From: Epiperipatus broadwayi
Taxonomy: Eukaryota > Onychophora > Udeonychophora > Euonychophora > Peripatidae
Reading direction: 5' to 3'
DNA: 64,000 nucleotides
Assembly (NCBI GenBank): GCA_028023455.1
Contig: JAQFVV010000013.1
Span: forward strand, 5,892,001 to 5,956,000
The position numbers and the translations under genes were made by a program. Shown here one piece after another: positions 27,111 through 38,554 of the stretch; position 1 is the stretch's first letter; every line of letters starts with the position of its first letter. The notes under the pieces are model-generated. The model worked only from the letters and a program-made list of their open reading frames with translations. It made no database searches and was not told where the DNA came from.

Positions 27111-27640
27111 ATAATCAATCTAAGATTTCTAATGAAATGAAGAATCATAAAAATGTATGACTAAATTTAGAAACCAGTTACATTTAACTGATGATATTTA
27201 CCCTATAGACTGGAATTAGTTAAGGTAATATTTGAAAGAAATCTCTCTACTTAGGAATAGTTTATATTTGGTGGATACCAGCATTAAAAGTAAATTAATG
27301 TGCTATTTTAATAATGAAAGTGAATGTGATCTAAAATTAACTTTCAAACTGATTTATGAAATATCAATTTACAATTTTCTTTTATATTGAATGGTGAGTT
27401 ATTTATTTCTAGGCAGTTAGCTTAACAATATTATCTAAAAAGAATTAGCATAAATGTGACTTTGGAATGAAACTGGTGAGGTTTTGTAAATCTATTTAAT
27501 AACAATAAAAAAAACTGTTAAGATATGACTTTTGTCTCCCCATAATGTAATTATTTTAATAATACATAAGCAAATAAAATGTTATTAAATAACAAAATAG
27601 TAAAAAAAAAAAAATTATACAATTAACAAAATGTCTAAAG

Positions 27641-30074
27641 TTAAATAATTCACAAAATAAAAATATTTAATTCATTTTACATATTTTTATAAAGGCCTTC
27701 ATTAATTAATTAATTATTAATTAAAATGACATACCAGTATTTTTCATAGTCAGTTCATATTTTACTTTTCTGTAACTTGACTTATATCATGTTTTCTTTT
27801 TTCCTGCTTCATCTCTTAAATGATGGTTTTTTTTCACTTCCTTGGGCAATATGTTATTTTTAAGTTGTATGAAGATAATTTTGCAGATGGGCATAATCAG
27901 TATTCAGTTTATAGATGAGTATTCACCATAGATTAAAGGTAGGCATATTTAACTGATCTCTGCTACATTTTCATCAACTTTAGCACATAGGGTGGTCAGA
28001 GACAAACAGAAGTACCCATTGGCCTTTAGCCTGCTATGAAGATATCTCACAACTGCTTTAGATGGTTTCTATAGTTTTAGATAAATGGAGCGTTGGCTTC
28101 TTAAAGTTTGGTATTAGCTAATTATTGGTTATTGTTGCTTTTATACTCATGAGAATTCCAGATTTAATCAACTTTTTCACAGCAGAGAAAAAATGCAAAA
28201 GAAATAAATCTGATTGACCCAGTCTTATAACAGTATTTTTTTTTTTTAATTTTTATTTTATGAGTTACATTTAGATTTTTAATCTGCCTTTGAAATTATC
28301 TCTAGCCCAGTTACTATTTTTTGTTCTCTGTTTTCAAATTTAGTAATGTTGCTTAGCAACAATTTCCCTCTTAAAAATTTTTATTACAAAAAATTAAGTA
28401 TAGTATGTGTTTTACGTTTTAAATTTTTCTTAATGTATTAGAAATACATAGAATACAAAACATATTTGATAATAAATTGCAAACTTTATACTTACTTTTT
28501 TCTATTAATTACACTTTTATTAAAGCTTTTAATCTATTGTAGAGGCAAAATATTGAATGTTAACACAAGTAGTTAATGAAAACTATTTCTGAGTTAATTA
28601 ATAAAGTTTCATTCCAATATACTACATAAATACTAGGATTTTGTGCCACTGATGGCACAACACATAGGTGAAACATGTAGTTGTGGAATAACATCATCAA
28701 TTATACAAGGAAATAAATGTAAAAGAAGCATAGATGGATAAATATAAAAGGAGTAACATATGTAAGGAGCATGAGAGCATGAAAATCAGCACTGGAATAA
28801 CAATACTATAACATTTATGATTACAAACAGCATGACTTATTATTAAACATAAATAATCAAGACATCTTTTATGCTGGATTTAAGAGATTCAATAATCAAT
28901 ACTAAACTTACGACATGATGTACAACAATTATCAGGATGCACTCACATACTTAAGTGCGGAAAGTACCTACCATAAAGAATAATTCTGGGATTCTGATAT
29001 ATGCTAATCATCATCAATGTTCATTGCCACCTGGTACTTTAAGCATATTGATCATCAATAAAATAGTAATTGCCATATATTCCCAATATATAATCAAAAT
29101 TAATGGCATTTCTTTCTAAAGATAACATCGGCTTTAGATGTCTTCTATTCATCAACAGGCTTATTAACAAGTCTAAAGGTAAAGTCAGTAATGATGATCT
29201 AGGCACAGCTAGTATATGCCTTAGACTGCCAATCTTGCAATGTTAAATATTAGGTGAAACGCATGCTAATTTGAAATTAAAATATCTCAGCACATCTATC
29301 TATATAATAGAGCCAAATCTAATACTTCTTATAGCTCAGTATTCGTTGATCAAGAAAAATCTGTTGTTGCATAATGAATTCTATCACTGCAATTCCTCTT
29401 AACAAGCACTGATCATTCAATCTGACCATATAGGCAGAGCTTCATTGCTTTATGCTTACAATTATCACATAAGCAAACATCCAAATTCATTGAAATTTAT
29501 ACCCAATGTAATTATCTAAATATGTTAACAGAAACACTGATATATTTTGCTAACTCTCAGTCATGCTTTGACAAAGATACTTGTAATTGAAAGCCTGGCT
29601 TAGTAGATTAATAAATTTATTTTGTGCTTATTTTGCCTTTTGTAATTGTTATTCACTTATTTATATAATATATATATATATATTTACATTTTCAAGAATA
29701 GAGCTTTTTAGGGATTACTAGCTAAGTTTTCCAATCACAGGTTTCCATTCTTGGTCACAACCGAGTTATATTTCCAGGTAGAGTTGGTATGAATTTTTTT
29801 CTTTATTGTTAAAAAGCATATTTGTTTAATTGCATATGAGAAAATAATTGTCACAGCATTGAATCAAATTCAGCAAGCAGAATTTGACATCTTGGTAGTT
29901 ATAAGCTATGTGCTGGAGGAAGTTTATTCATGATGGTTAGCAACATATTTTATTTATTCAGTTGCTAGTAGAGATTCAGTATTTTTCATGTTAAGCAGAC
30001 AAAAGCAAAAACCAAAAGAAGTATTTTCTGAGTTGATATTTTTGTATTGTTGACTTTGTAAAAATTTTTTTTTA
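27641..30074. other. intron DNA; hammerhead-like string, otherwise nothing recognised
   Basis: This is AT-rich sequence. A slightly more complex stretch runs from about 28625 to 29560 and may be an old interspersed repeat. Its start (28645-28681) has a CTGATGG...GGTGAAAC arrangement, listed separately. I see no frames or ends that allow classification. Confidence 0.35.
28645..28681 (+). other. possible degenerate hammerhead motif
   Basis: CTGATGGCAC, an eight-base loop, then GGTGAAACATGT. The order of CTGATG box, short GCAC/GGTG stem and GAAAC box is that of a hammerhead core with bases missing at the stem II junction. This is weak evidence by itself; chance is possible. Confidence 0.25.
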
Positions 30075-30260
30075 ATTAACAAGCCACATGTTTACAAAAT
30101 TCTTTAATTAAACAAGCCAGTAATTACTTGATTATCCCTGTTTAAAAAATTCTCTAATTAAACAAGCCAATTATTATTTTAATTCTTCAGGTTTACAAAA
30201 TTCTTTAATTAAACCAGCCTACTTGTTTATACAATTTTTAATTAAACAATCACACCTGTT
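30075..30260. repeat. degenerate tandem repeat, about four units
   Basis: The phrase GTTTACAAAATTCTTTAATT followed by AAACAAGCC recurs, with variation, near 30085, 30140, 30190 and 30225. Spacing is uneven, about 35-55 bp. The units are diverged and AT-rich, with no coding content. Confidence 0.65.
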
Positions 30261-30332
30261 TATAGATGACACTTAAGCCATATTAATTCTCTAAAATATT
30301 ATTAATATATATTAAGGCTACAACCTTAAGAC

Positions 30333-30439
30333 TATGCACCTGAAAAAACGACAGTAGGGACCTCTGTAAATCTAAAACACAAGATTTATTTAAAAGACAA
30401 GAGCTCTTAGGTCCCTACTGTCGTTTTTTCGGGTGCATA
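30333..30439. repeat. inverted repeat with 31-bp arms
   Basis: Bases 30333-30363 (TATGCACCTGAAAAAACGAC onward) pair with 30409-30439 with a single mismatch, around a 45-bp loop. The tight match and the CG-containing arms stand out from the AT-rich surroundings. It may be a small MITE or half of a foldback element. Confidence 0.85.
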
Positions 30440-31637
30440 CTTTCCATAACGAGTATGTGCTTTACAAATATAATTATTACAAAATATTATTAATTAAAAT
30501 TTAATGTTTTCAAAACTGGGAACACAGCATAAAAAAAATGTTTTCCTAAAATTCTAATGAATAAAAATACAAAATAATTGAGCAAAAGTTTTGTAGATTA
30601 GTATTTAACTTACAGACTGCTGAAGTAGCCATATTGAATATTTAAAAAATTATGTTAATCCACAAATTTTATCATGAATTAAATTTATAGTACAAAAATG
30701 ACATAATACATTTTTTGAAACATAAAACCCCAAAGAATGTAATTAAGCTGAAAAAAATATAGTTATTGATATTTAAAGTAATAAAAAATAGAATAAAAAT
30801 TAATATTTTTAATAATTATTTTCATATTATTTTATAAATGCAAAATTATCATGCACACAACTTAAAACTATTGTTTTGTTAGTAGGTTAGTTGGATTCAT
30901 CATAAAATTCTAAAAATTTGGTATATAATAACACCTAAGATAATTCATCACTTGACAACTTCATAGAATAAATACATTAGTACCTTTCATTTTTCTAAGT
31001 AGTTCTTCAAAATGGATTTCCATACAGGAGTTTGCAATGTATAAGACATCCCTAATAACATCCCTTATAACAAGTAGTTAATGTTGATCAATAATTAGTA
31101 TAATTTGAATAATATAATAAAGAACTTCAATACAGTTTGTAATTTATTAAAAGGCAGTACTAAAATAGTCACTATATACAAAATAATAAAATAAAATAAA
31201 AAGTGAATGAAATACTAAATTCATCATAGATTTAAGCTTGAGGTACATACGTTTGTAGTTTGTATATATACTGTCAAAACTTATTTTTAAGTTAGTTTTG
31301 ATAGCAATTTTTTTATCAAATGTACATAAAAAAATAATAATTAAAAAAAATATAATAAAATAATAATTAAAAAATATGCAGCTTTGAAATTTATATTGCA
31401 AGTCTATAATCGGCCTTTAGTTTATGTACTGTCACATCATTACTTTTAGCATTTGCATAATGTTACTATTATTAAAATGCAGAAAAGAAATTATAGAAAC
31501 ATATCAGATCATTATATTTCAGAAATATATTCATTTTTGTATCATATCAATTAATTCAAAGACTATGCTTACATTATAGAAAAAAATGCAGACAATCACA
31601 ATCTTTCTCTTTTTTATGTTTTAATAGTAAATTTTGG
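30440..31637. other. AT-rich intron DNA; nothing recognised
   Basis: There are poly-A and poly-T rich stretches and a minus-strand open frame at 31147-31401 made almost wholly of AT-rich hydrophobic codons, which I take as chance. Confidence 0.4.
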
Positions 31638-32899
31638 TAATACAGCATCTATTGAGCCACACCATCCGATGGTGCTGTTGCTAGTGAAAAACGAATAGAT
31701 ATAACGTTACCGGGCTGTTTTTCAAATTTTCTTGATTTATGTTTTTTATTTTTGGGTTGGTTTGAATTTTTTACTTTTTTTTTTGTTTGTTGTTTGTTAT
31801 TGTTTTTTTTTTTGTAACCGGTTTGATGTATATATTTTTCTTAAAAATCAAAAAAATTTTTTTTTTTTTTGCTTTTAAAAATATTCCTTCTTTTTTTTCT
31901 TTTTTTTTTAAAAAAAAAACATTATTTCTTTTTGTCAGGTTTCTTTTTTTTTTTTTTTTTTAAAGAAACAACTTTTTTTTATTTTTATTTTTTTTTATAA
32001 TCAAGTCTTTTTTTTGATTGTTTTTGAATAAACTTTTTTTGGTTTGTTTTGTTTATCGAGAAACAAGGCTTTCTCGACAGACCTCTCTAAGACCTGTGGT
32101 CATATTCCTTATGGCGGCATTTTGACATCTTTCCAAGTCAGCTGTAATACGCTTCACTGTAAGCTGATCCTGTCTTCAAGAATCAATTAACCATACCACT
32201 TGGGGAAAAAGCGATTCCCAGCCAGCCCTCAAAACCTGTCCCATGAGCGAATGGAACCCCTTTGTTGCCATTGACGCGATGGACCTTCCATTCCAGATGT
32301 TTGACAACGCCTTAATTTCATTAAACCACCACAAAAGACAGTTTTTTTTCTGGCTGTGTCAAATATTTTTTTTTTTGGGATTGAAGGAAGGCCAGCACAT
32401 TTGCCTTCTGTAACAGGTCAATCTCAAACTATAACGCCGAACGGTCGTCGGCCATTGAACTGTTGTTTTGATCTCGAAAAAGTCTTGGAAAATGCGCGAC
32501 TTGATCGTGAACTTTGCCGAATCGTGAGTTACACTCCTCATTTCATCAATTCTGACCCCTGACAATTCGTTACAATTTTTACCAACTCACATCAATTACA
32601 ATACATTGAAGCAAAAAAAAAAAAATCCATTCAATAGACTTTTCATCATTACAAGTACAGAAACCTTTATATCATACGCTGTACAATAGTCAAGAGTAAT
32701 GTCTAGAGAGAGTGTCGTATACTCGTCGCTAATAATGTTCAACATGCTAGAGATATTGGGGTAAGGATGCACTTCAACATCTTAGTGTTTGAACAGTTTA
32801 CAGGCCATAAGATCTATGAGTGGCCTTGTAAACAGCATATTTATGTGCTTTAGCGTAGCAACAGCACCATTGAACGGTGTGGCTCAATAGATGCTGTAT
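31638..32899. mobile_element. DNA element with 44-bp terminal inverted repeats
   Basis: The left end starts TAATACAGCATCTATTGAGC and carries on through CACACC and GGTGCTGTTGCTA. The right end at about 32856-32900 is its reverse complement with a few differences. The octamer TAAATTTT lies just outside both ends (31628-31635 and 32900-32907), as an 8-bp hAT-type target duplication would. On the left it is two bases away from the repeat, so superfamily is uncertain. The left third is T-homopolymer rich. The core (about 32050-32570) is clearly more GC-rich, with coding-like minus-strand stretches such as TADLERCQNAAIRN that I cannot assign. Stops interrupt them. Confidence 0.7.
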
Positions 32900-34360
32900 T
32901 AAATTTTTTATCAAAATATATATAAAAAACAATAATTAAAAAATATATAATGAAATAATAATTAAAAAACGTATAATAAAATAATAATTAAAAAAATATA
33001 GAAAAATGGAAATACTTACTAATAGGTCCTCATAATGTTTTCTTCAAAATACAACAGAAAAAGTAAAACTTTAAACCAATTTATTTTTCACACTGAACTG
33101 TTTGCCAGTAACTAACAAAATAAGTGAGTGAAAGACAAAAAAATTCAATCTACTTGATCACAAAAATTATAAATTTTTTATTGTAGAAAAATAAAATTTA
33201 CCTTTTTGGAATCTGCAGACAAAGATGGGAAAGAAGGTCTAAAAAGCGTATGTGTAGCCTGCATAGATTTCTATTAATCTTAACCTCAACCCAAATATTT
33301 ATAATTTGAAATTTCTTGAGCGTTTTAAGTGCTCGTAATAATGAATAAGTTAATTAAGCCTTGTTTCTATAGCATAAATTTTAAAACTGATCGATTTGAA
33401 ATATATTTAGTTAAAACAGTTTCTTTATCTCTTTAAACTAAAGTTAAATTGATTTAATTTGATTTTAAACACAGATCATTATTGATATGTGCGTCTTATA
33501 CAATATAAACCTATAAAAAAAACCAATGTAATTTATGAAACTTGAATTTGATTTACCCTTGCTAGCTACTATATTTTTACAATATAAATTAAGTTAGATT
33601 ACTATCCATCTCAATATATTCATATATACACAGGATGATGATGATGGTTGCTTAGGTTTCATCATTTAATTTATTATATAATTTATATTTATGTGATAGG
33701 TTTTGAAATGAACTGATTAAATAATTATGAATATGAATTTGTCAATAAATTAAGATAATTACAAATTTACACATAATTTTATTGATATTTTAATTATTTT
33801 TCTTTTGATATCAACCAATAACTTTGTCATTCAAATTTTTTCGGAAATTTATTTTAATAAAAGTAGAATCATCTAAAAATCATTGAATTTATAATATATT
33901 TAATTGTGAAGTCTAATTGCAATAAATAGAATGCTAATAGTTTATTTAACTTAAATGTGAAACTATCACCATAAATCTACAGATCAGCATTATTTCAGGA
34001 AGTGTTTAACGAAGTTCAACTGTAATGTAGGATTCAGGCTTAGTTGCATTTTTGCTTTCCTTTTAACTCGTTTAATGTGTTGTTTATCTAACTTGTACAG
34101 AGTTGAAATTCTAAATTTATAAGATGTGAAACTATGTAAATTTTTTTTTCTATAATCCATTATGGTTTTAGACGCTTTTATATATATTAGTTATATTTAT
34201 TTTTGTGTAATGTATATATTTATTAAAATCTGCCTAAAGGCAAGTTGAAGTCAATAGGTAATAACTAGCTTAATTTGAACATAAATAATTGTAATGGCTT
34301 ATCTCTTATAATCTATTTATGAAAATAATAACTAACTAACTAAAGGAAATATAAAAAAAT
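32900..34360. other. AT-rich intron DNA; nothing recognised
   Basis: A few AATAATTAAAAAA-type short repeats occur at 32920-33000, next to the end of the TIR element. No frames, RNA genes or transposon ends are visible in the rest. Confidence 0.4.
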
Positions 34361-34463
34361 AAAAACAAACACAATTCTCTTCACAGCTGCTTTAATATTT
34401 CATCCAGAAGACTTCTGATTGAAATTTTAAAGCAGTTGTGCAGAGAAGTAATTGTTTGTTTTT
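34361..34463. repeat. inverted repeat with about 42-bp arms, 123 bp before the last PAK exon
   Basis: Bases 34361-34402 (AAAAACAAACACAATTCTCT then TCACAGCTGCTTTAA) pair with 34420-34463 (TTAAAGCAGTTGTGCAGAGA then AGTAATTGTTTGTTTTT). The loop is short, about 17 bp. It lies in the intron close to the splice acceptor of the final exon, so in the pre-mRNA it would form a hairpin near the branch-point region. Confidence 0.8.
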
Positions 34464-34586
34464 ACTTTTTATATTTAAATAGACATACATGTACAACTTT
34501 CATATTTAGATACACATTATATTCATGCATATACAAATTTAATTTTTTTTTTTTGTATTGGAAATTGTTTTTTTTTTTTCTTTTAG

Positions 34587-34670
34587 CATGCATTTTTAAA
34601 ATTAGCTAAACCCCTTACCAGTTTACATCCACTGATTGTAGCAGCAAAGGAAGCAGCTAGAAATCACTGA
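34587..34670 (+). CDS. Pak: p21-activated kinase (group I PAK), last coding exon and stop
   Basis: This exon encodes the last 27 residues of the kinase, beginning HAFLKLAKPLTSL, then HPLIVAAKEAARNH and a TGA stop. Group I PAKs end this way: the kinase-domain HxFL of subdomain XI, then a short LAKPL...LI.AAKEA tail that packs on the C-lobe. The acceptor is a T-rich run ending in TTTTAG at 34581-34586. The phase fits the donor at 9310, giving ELLK joined to HAFL. Nothing is broken, so the gene is probably functional. The neighbouring hairpin at 34361-34463 and the huge intron are the only oddities. I am sure of the family and not of the paralogue. Confidence 0.93.
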   Translation, partial: HAFLKLAKPLTSLHPLIVAAKEAARNH

Positions 34671-37600
34671 TCAATTAGAATAATATGTTTGGGCAATTTC
34701 TTTCTATTTCTCTCCGGATCTTAGGACAAAGATCAGGATTTTATCAAGTCAACAGACCTCTTTGTAGGTAACTAACTAACCTCCTGCCTTTGTTGGGCAT
34801 GGAAGTTTCATGTATTAAGAGAGAAAACAAAAAAATGAAATAACTAAAAGACTTTAAACTTGTAATGATTTTATTACAAAATACTAAATTTTTAGTAAAT
34901 ATTTGTACAAATTATTTATTATATATTTTTTATTTGTTTAATGTTCTGTTTGAAGGACATATGAAATCTGATGAATTCTGTCTGCAAGATCTCAAAAATC
35001 AATATTTTTTTTATAACTTAAGTCTATATTTCTATTTTATTCTAATTATCAATAAAAAAAAAAATATCTTAAATTTTATTTTAAGAGGAATGTGGAAAAG
35101 TTAATTATTGTTAAAGATAATTGATGTCCATATTATGTTACTAGTAAAAGTGAGCAAACTCTTATTTGTTGACATCGAAGTAATGGACATGTTTGTCATT
35201 GTCGTGCAGTCTCAGGGAACTTTTATGGTTATATCTAATTTATTCCCTTATATAAACCTCAAAGGTTTACATTTAACCAAAAGGCTACTAAAAATAAATG
35301 TTTTTGATTATTTTATTGCAGCAAATTCTCTAGACAAGACAGTCAAATAACTAAACGTGTCTCATCTTGTCCTTCATTAAAGCAGCTATTATTTTTATCT
35401 CCTATTTTCTTAAAAGAAGTCATTTTTTCAGAAAATAATCCTTAAAAGTGTGAAATTTAAGATCAATCAACTTTGCACTGTTTTTATTGATTTATTAAAA
35501 ATAAATTACAATTGTGTATATTTTATTGTTAATAAATTTATTATTTTTCTCTATTTTTCAGTCTTTTTAAGAGAATTTAATGTGAGACTGTATAATTACA
35601 TCAAAAGAAGAGCTTGTACTAGTCCTGATACATTAGAATAGCTTTCTGTACAGTTTGTGCATGTCTTTTTGTGTGTGAGAAAATGGCCAGCATGACAGAC
35701 CGCTTATGTGGACACTAATTCTTTTGAGTTAAATTGCAGTTAATAGGATATTCGAAAACTAATTTTTCGATTGTTACTATTTTTGAGAGCCAAATTTTAA
35801 ACATTACTATCAAGATGTAAAGTTTTGATATTAAAGCTATAAAAGTGATATTGAAATGTCCATTCTTGATTCCTAAAAGGAATTATTAATCATTTATATG
35901 TATTCATTCATTAAAAAAAAAATTGCAGCTGTAGTTTGAGGATAATGCCATTCATTAGTAGATTGACATAAAGTAGCATAATTCTATATTTGCATTTATG
36001 TATTGAATATATATGCATGTGACATATATAAGTAAATCATTAATAAAGTCCACATTATATATGTCTTTTATGCTCATAATACTGACATCTGTCCATTAAT
36101 TAAAACATTGTTTATATAATTGAGTTTAGGAATGAAAAGAAGCCACATGAAGTTACATACCATTTTTCGATCTACTTTGAAAATATTGAATTTAAATGAT
36201 TTATTTCTATAACGGAGGATAAAGACGAAGAGGTTTGAACTTGGTAGATGAAACATAAATTGGACTTTATTTAAAAGCAAAAAAAAAAAAAAAATTAGAA
36301 AAATTTTGTATTGTTGAGTTTAAGATCGAGTTTACTCACTCTCATGGATTATGCTAAAAATGTAAATTTTCAATGCGTACTTCAAAAAGCAATTTATTCT
36401 ATTTAACATTTCGTTACTAGATTCATTGTCTACTGCAGTCTGTTACACAAGAATTCAACACCATTATTGTAAATAGATGATTTGTTTTTTTTTGTTTTTT
36501 TATATATATATAAAATGCTATATGATACTCTCCTTTTTCTCGAACATTGACATTTACTGAATGTACAGTTTGATCTTTAATAAATATGATTTATTAATAG
36601 AAGCATTTAAAAAAAATATAAAGATGTTTTACTGATTGAAAACTGAACCTACTTTCAATAAAATTTTGTCAAAAAATATTTCTAGGAAGCTTCGGATGCT
36701 ACAAATGGTTTTTTATAAATTTGTTCAGTTAACAATTTGGGTTAAGGGGGAGCTTTTACTAGTAGCATATTTAAAAAAAGGATATACTTTAAAAAAAAAA
36801 AAAAGGAAATTGCTCACTAGATGGCATTTATGTCAACTATGTTATTATTATTATTTTTTTAATGTACATATTATGCATAAATGTATTTAGTCAATAATTC
36901 TATTTTATTTTTTCTGAAACATATTTTTATTATTCTTTCCATCTAGTGATTGATTTTAAAACTGTTTCAGCCACAGATTTTCGTGATTTTAATTGTTGGT
37001 AATTAAATCAATGTAGCTCAATGAAGCATTGTAGAAATATTATTCTAGGAAATTGTATTTTTTATTATAAATATTTCACTGTATGCATTACTCGCATGAT
37101 TTTATACTGAATGGAAATAAAAATAAGTAATTTTTTATTTGTGTTGGTTTTCTTTTATTAGTTTGTAAAAGTTTTAAAAAAAAAAAAAAACAGAAAAACT
37201 TTAATACAGTCTAATTTTATTCACTAACAATTTTATGCAAATCGTAATAAAACTTATGAAAAGCCATGTACATGCAAAAGTGATTTTTGCCTAGATTAGA
37301 AATTAATTACAGTAAATCACCACCAAGGATACGAATACTTTATAAAAGCTGAAAAGCTATGTTTAATTTTCAAAGGCAATATGACATATATGCATAAATT
37401 TTCCTTTTAATGAGAAGTTGAAGATAGTGAATCTAGATTATAGAATTAACTTCATTGATTGTTAAGAAAAATAATTTATTTGGGGAGTTGTCATATTTAA
37501 AATGATAATTTATAAGATACTGCCAACGGGATATAAAAATTAAGTGAAATTAAACTCCTAATGAGAATGAGAGTAAAAGAAAGAAAAGTAAAAAACTAAA

Positions 37601-38554
37601 ACACAATTGATATGAAATTGTATAAAAAAATTAGAGATATGGGGAGAAAAAAAATCAAATATTGGTTTGTGGAATATGCAAGGAAAAACAATCAGACAAG
37701 AGAAATGTTTTGATTGAAAAGTATAGTATGAAAAGAAAAAGAGAAAGAAAAAATAAATATAATGAGTTTAATGAAAGTTGTCCATAATCTTTTAAATATA
37801 TGAGTTCTAAACTGGAAATAGATCAATGAAAATAGAAAATGTTTATAGTGTATATTTTCTACAAGAAAATAATCAGGAATTTTGGGAATGGAAAAATAAA
37901 ATATGTCAATAATTTATTAAAGAGAAATATTAATAAATTTAAAAAGAGGTATACAATGTAATGCTCATTCATGTACAAGAATGGAATGATATAGACAATA
38001 AGAGGGAAAATTGAGAAATAATTTTTTTGAGGATGAATATGAATCACAAATATCAATATACATGGGCAGAAAATAATTCTAAATTTTGTGTTGAAAGATA
38101 GAATTAAGAAATATAAAATTAGAATGATTACCTGTGAAATTTAAAATGATTGGTAAAGAAATAAGTTCTATTATAAAGGGGAAAAAATTGAAATAGACAT
38201 AAAAATATAATTATAATTTCAAGGGGAGAAATACTAATACAATTTGAATGAAAAATGAAATGTGTGCAACCAAAAAAAATAAATAGACAATAGTGGAACT
38301 CAGGAAAGTTCTTTAAAAAAAAAACAAATTTTGCAACGAAAATTAGGTAAGTTGAAGAAAAACAGTAAAATTTTGTAGGTATATGAAAGTGGGAGAAAAA
38401 GAAAGGAACTGAAAAGTTAATAAAGTATCAGGAAAAATATTAGGAAGGCAAAAATGCAAGAAAGTTGAAATGATACAAGAAGTAAAAGATATTTATTCAA
38501 CAGATCAACAAGGATGAATGTGAAAGCGAATTAGAGAAATTACAACTATCCTAG
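34671..38554 (+). other. probable PAK 3' UTR then AT-rich flanking DNA
   Basis: The sequence just after the stop is less AT-rich, as a 3' UTR might be, up to about 34830. No splice signals or coding frames I can support follow. The open frames at 34865-35641 and 36636-36890 are AT-rich and have no recognisable family. From about 37550 to 38550 the + strand becomes purine-rich (GAAAAAGAGAAAGAAA type). That could be a decayed retroelement, but I could not fix a frame. Confidence 0.45.
35051..35056 (+). promoter_or_regulatory. candidate polyadenylation signal
   Basis: This is the first exact AATAAA after the PAK stop codon, 380 bp downstream. It is embedded in an A-run in AT-rich DNA, where such hexamers are common by chance, so it is only a candidate. 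Confidence 0.25.

Larger units (their letters stand above)
24620..27640. repeat. large inverted repeat with a directly repeated core
   Basis: The outer arms, about 24620-25245 and about 27090-27640, are diverged reverse complements. Examples are TACCTTGACTAATTCTAGCC near 25110 against GGAATTAGTTAAGGTAATA near 27210, and CCTCATCAGTTTCATTC near 24888 against GAATGAAACTGGTGAGG near 27465. Inside the arms a 103-105 bp segment occurs twice in direct orientation, at 25251-25353 and 27006-27110, with very few differences. Between them are about 1.65 kb (25354-27005) of distinct, less AT-rich sequence with no frame I recognise. The original foldback probably held one copy of the core, and a later event duplicated it around new DNA. 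The short direct repeats could also be LTRs of a TRIM-like element. Confidence 0.7.
9311..34586 (+). other. 25.3-kb intron of the PAK gene
   Basis: The intron begins GTAGTA at 9311 and ends TTTTAG at 34581-34586 after a poly-pyrimidine run. Joining the two exons gives a continuous kinase C-terminus ending ELLK then HAFLKLAKPL, which is how group I PAKs read. The intron is packed with inverted repeats and mobile elements, listed separately. Between those elements it is plain AT-rich sequence in which I see no exon. Confidence 0.85.

Noticed and set aside
32356-32565. Overlapping plus and minus open frames of 68 codons as genes
   Set aside because: They are opposite-strand shadows inside the GC-richer core of a TIR element and neither matches a family; only the transposon context is supported.
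34865-35641. Three successive plus-strand frames after the PAK stop as a downstream gene
   Set aside because: The codons are AT-biased with no domain words, and the region is more simply the PAK 3' UTR and flank.
37600-38550. Purine-rich strand as a LINE endonuclease (a GLWNMQGK-like string near 37665)
   Set aside because: One short string without the following endonuclease motifs in any frame; A-rich sequence produces such strings by chance.
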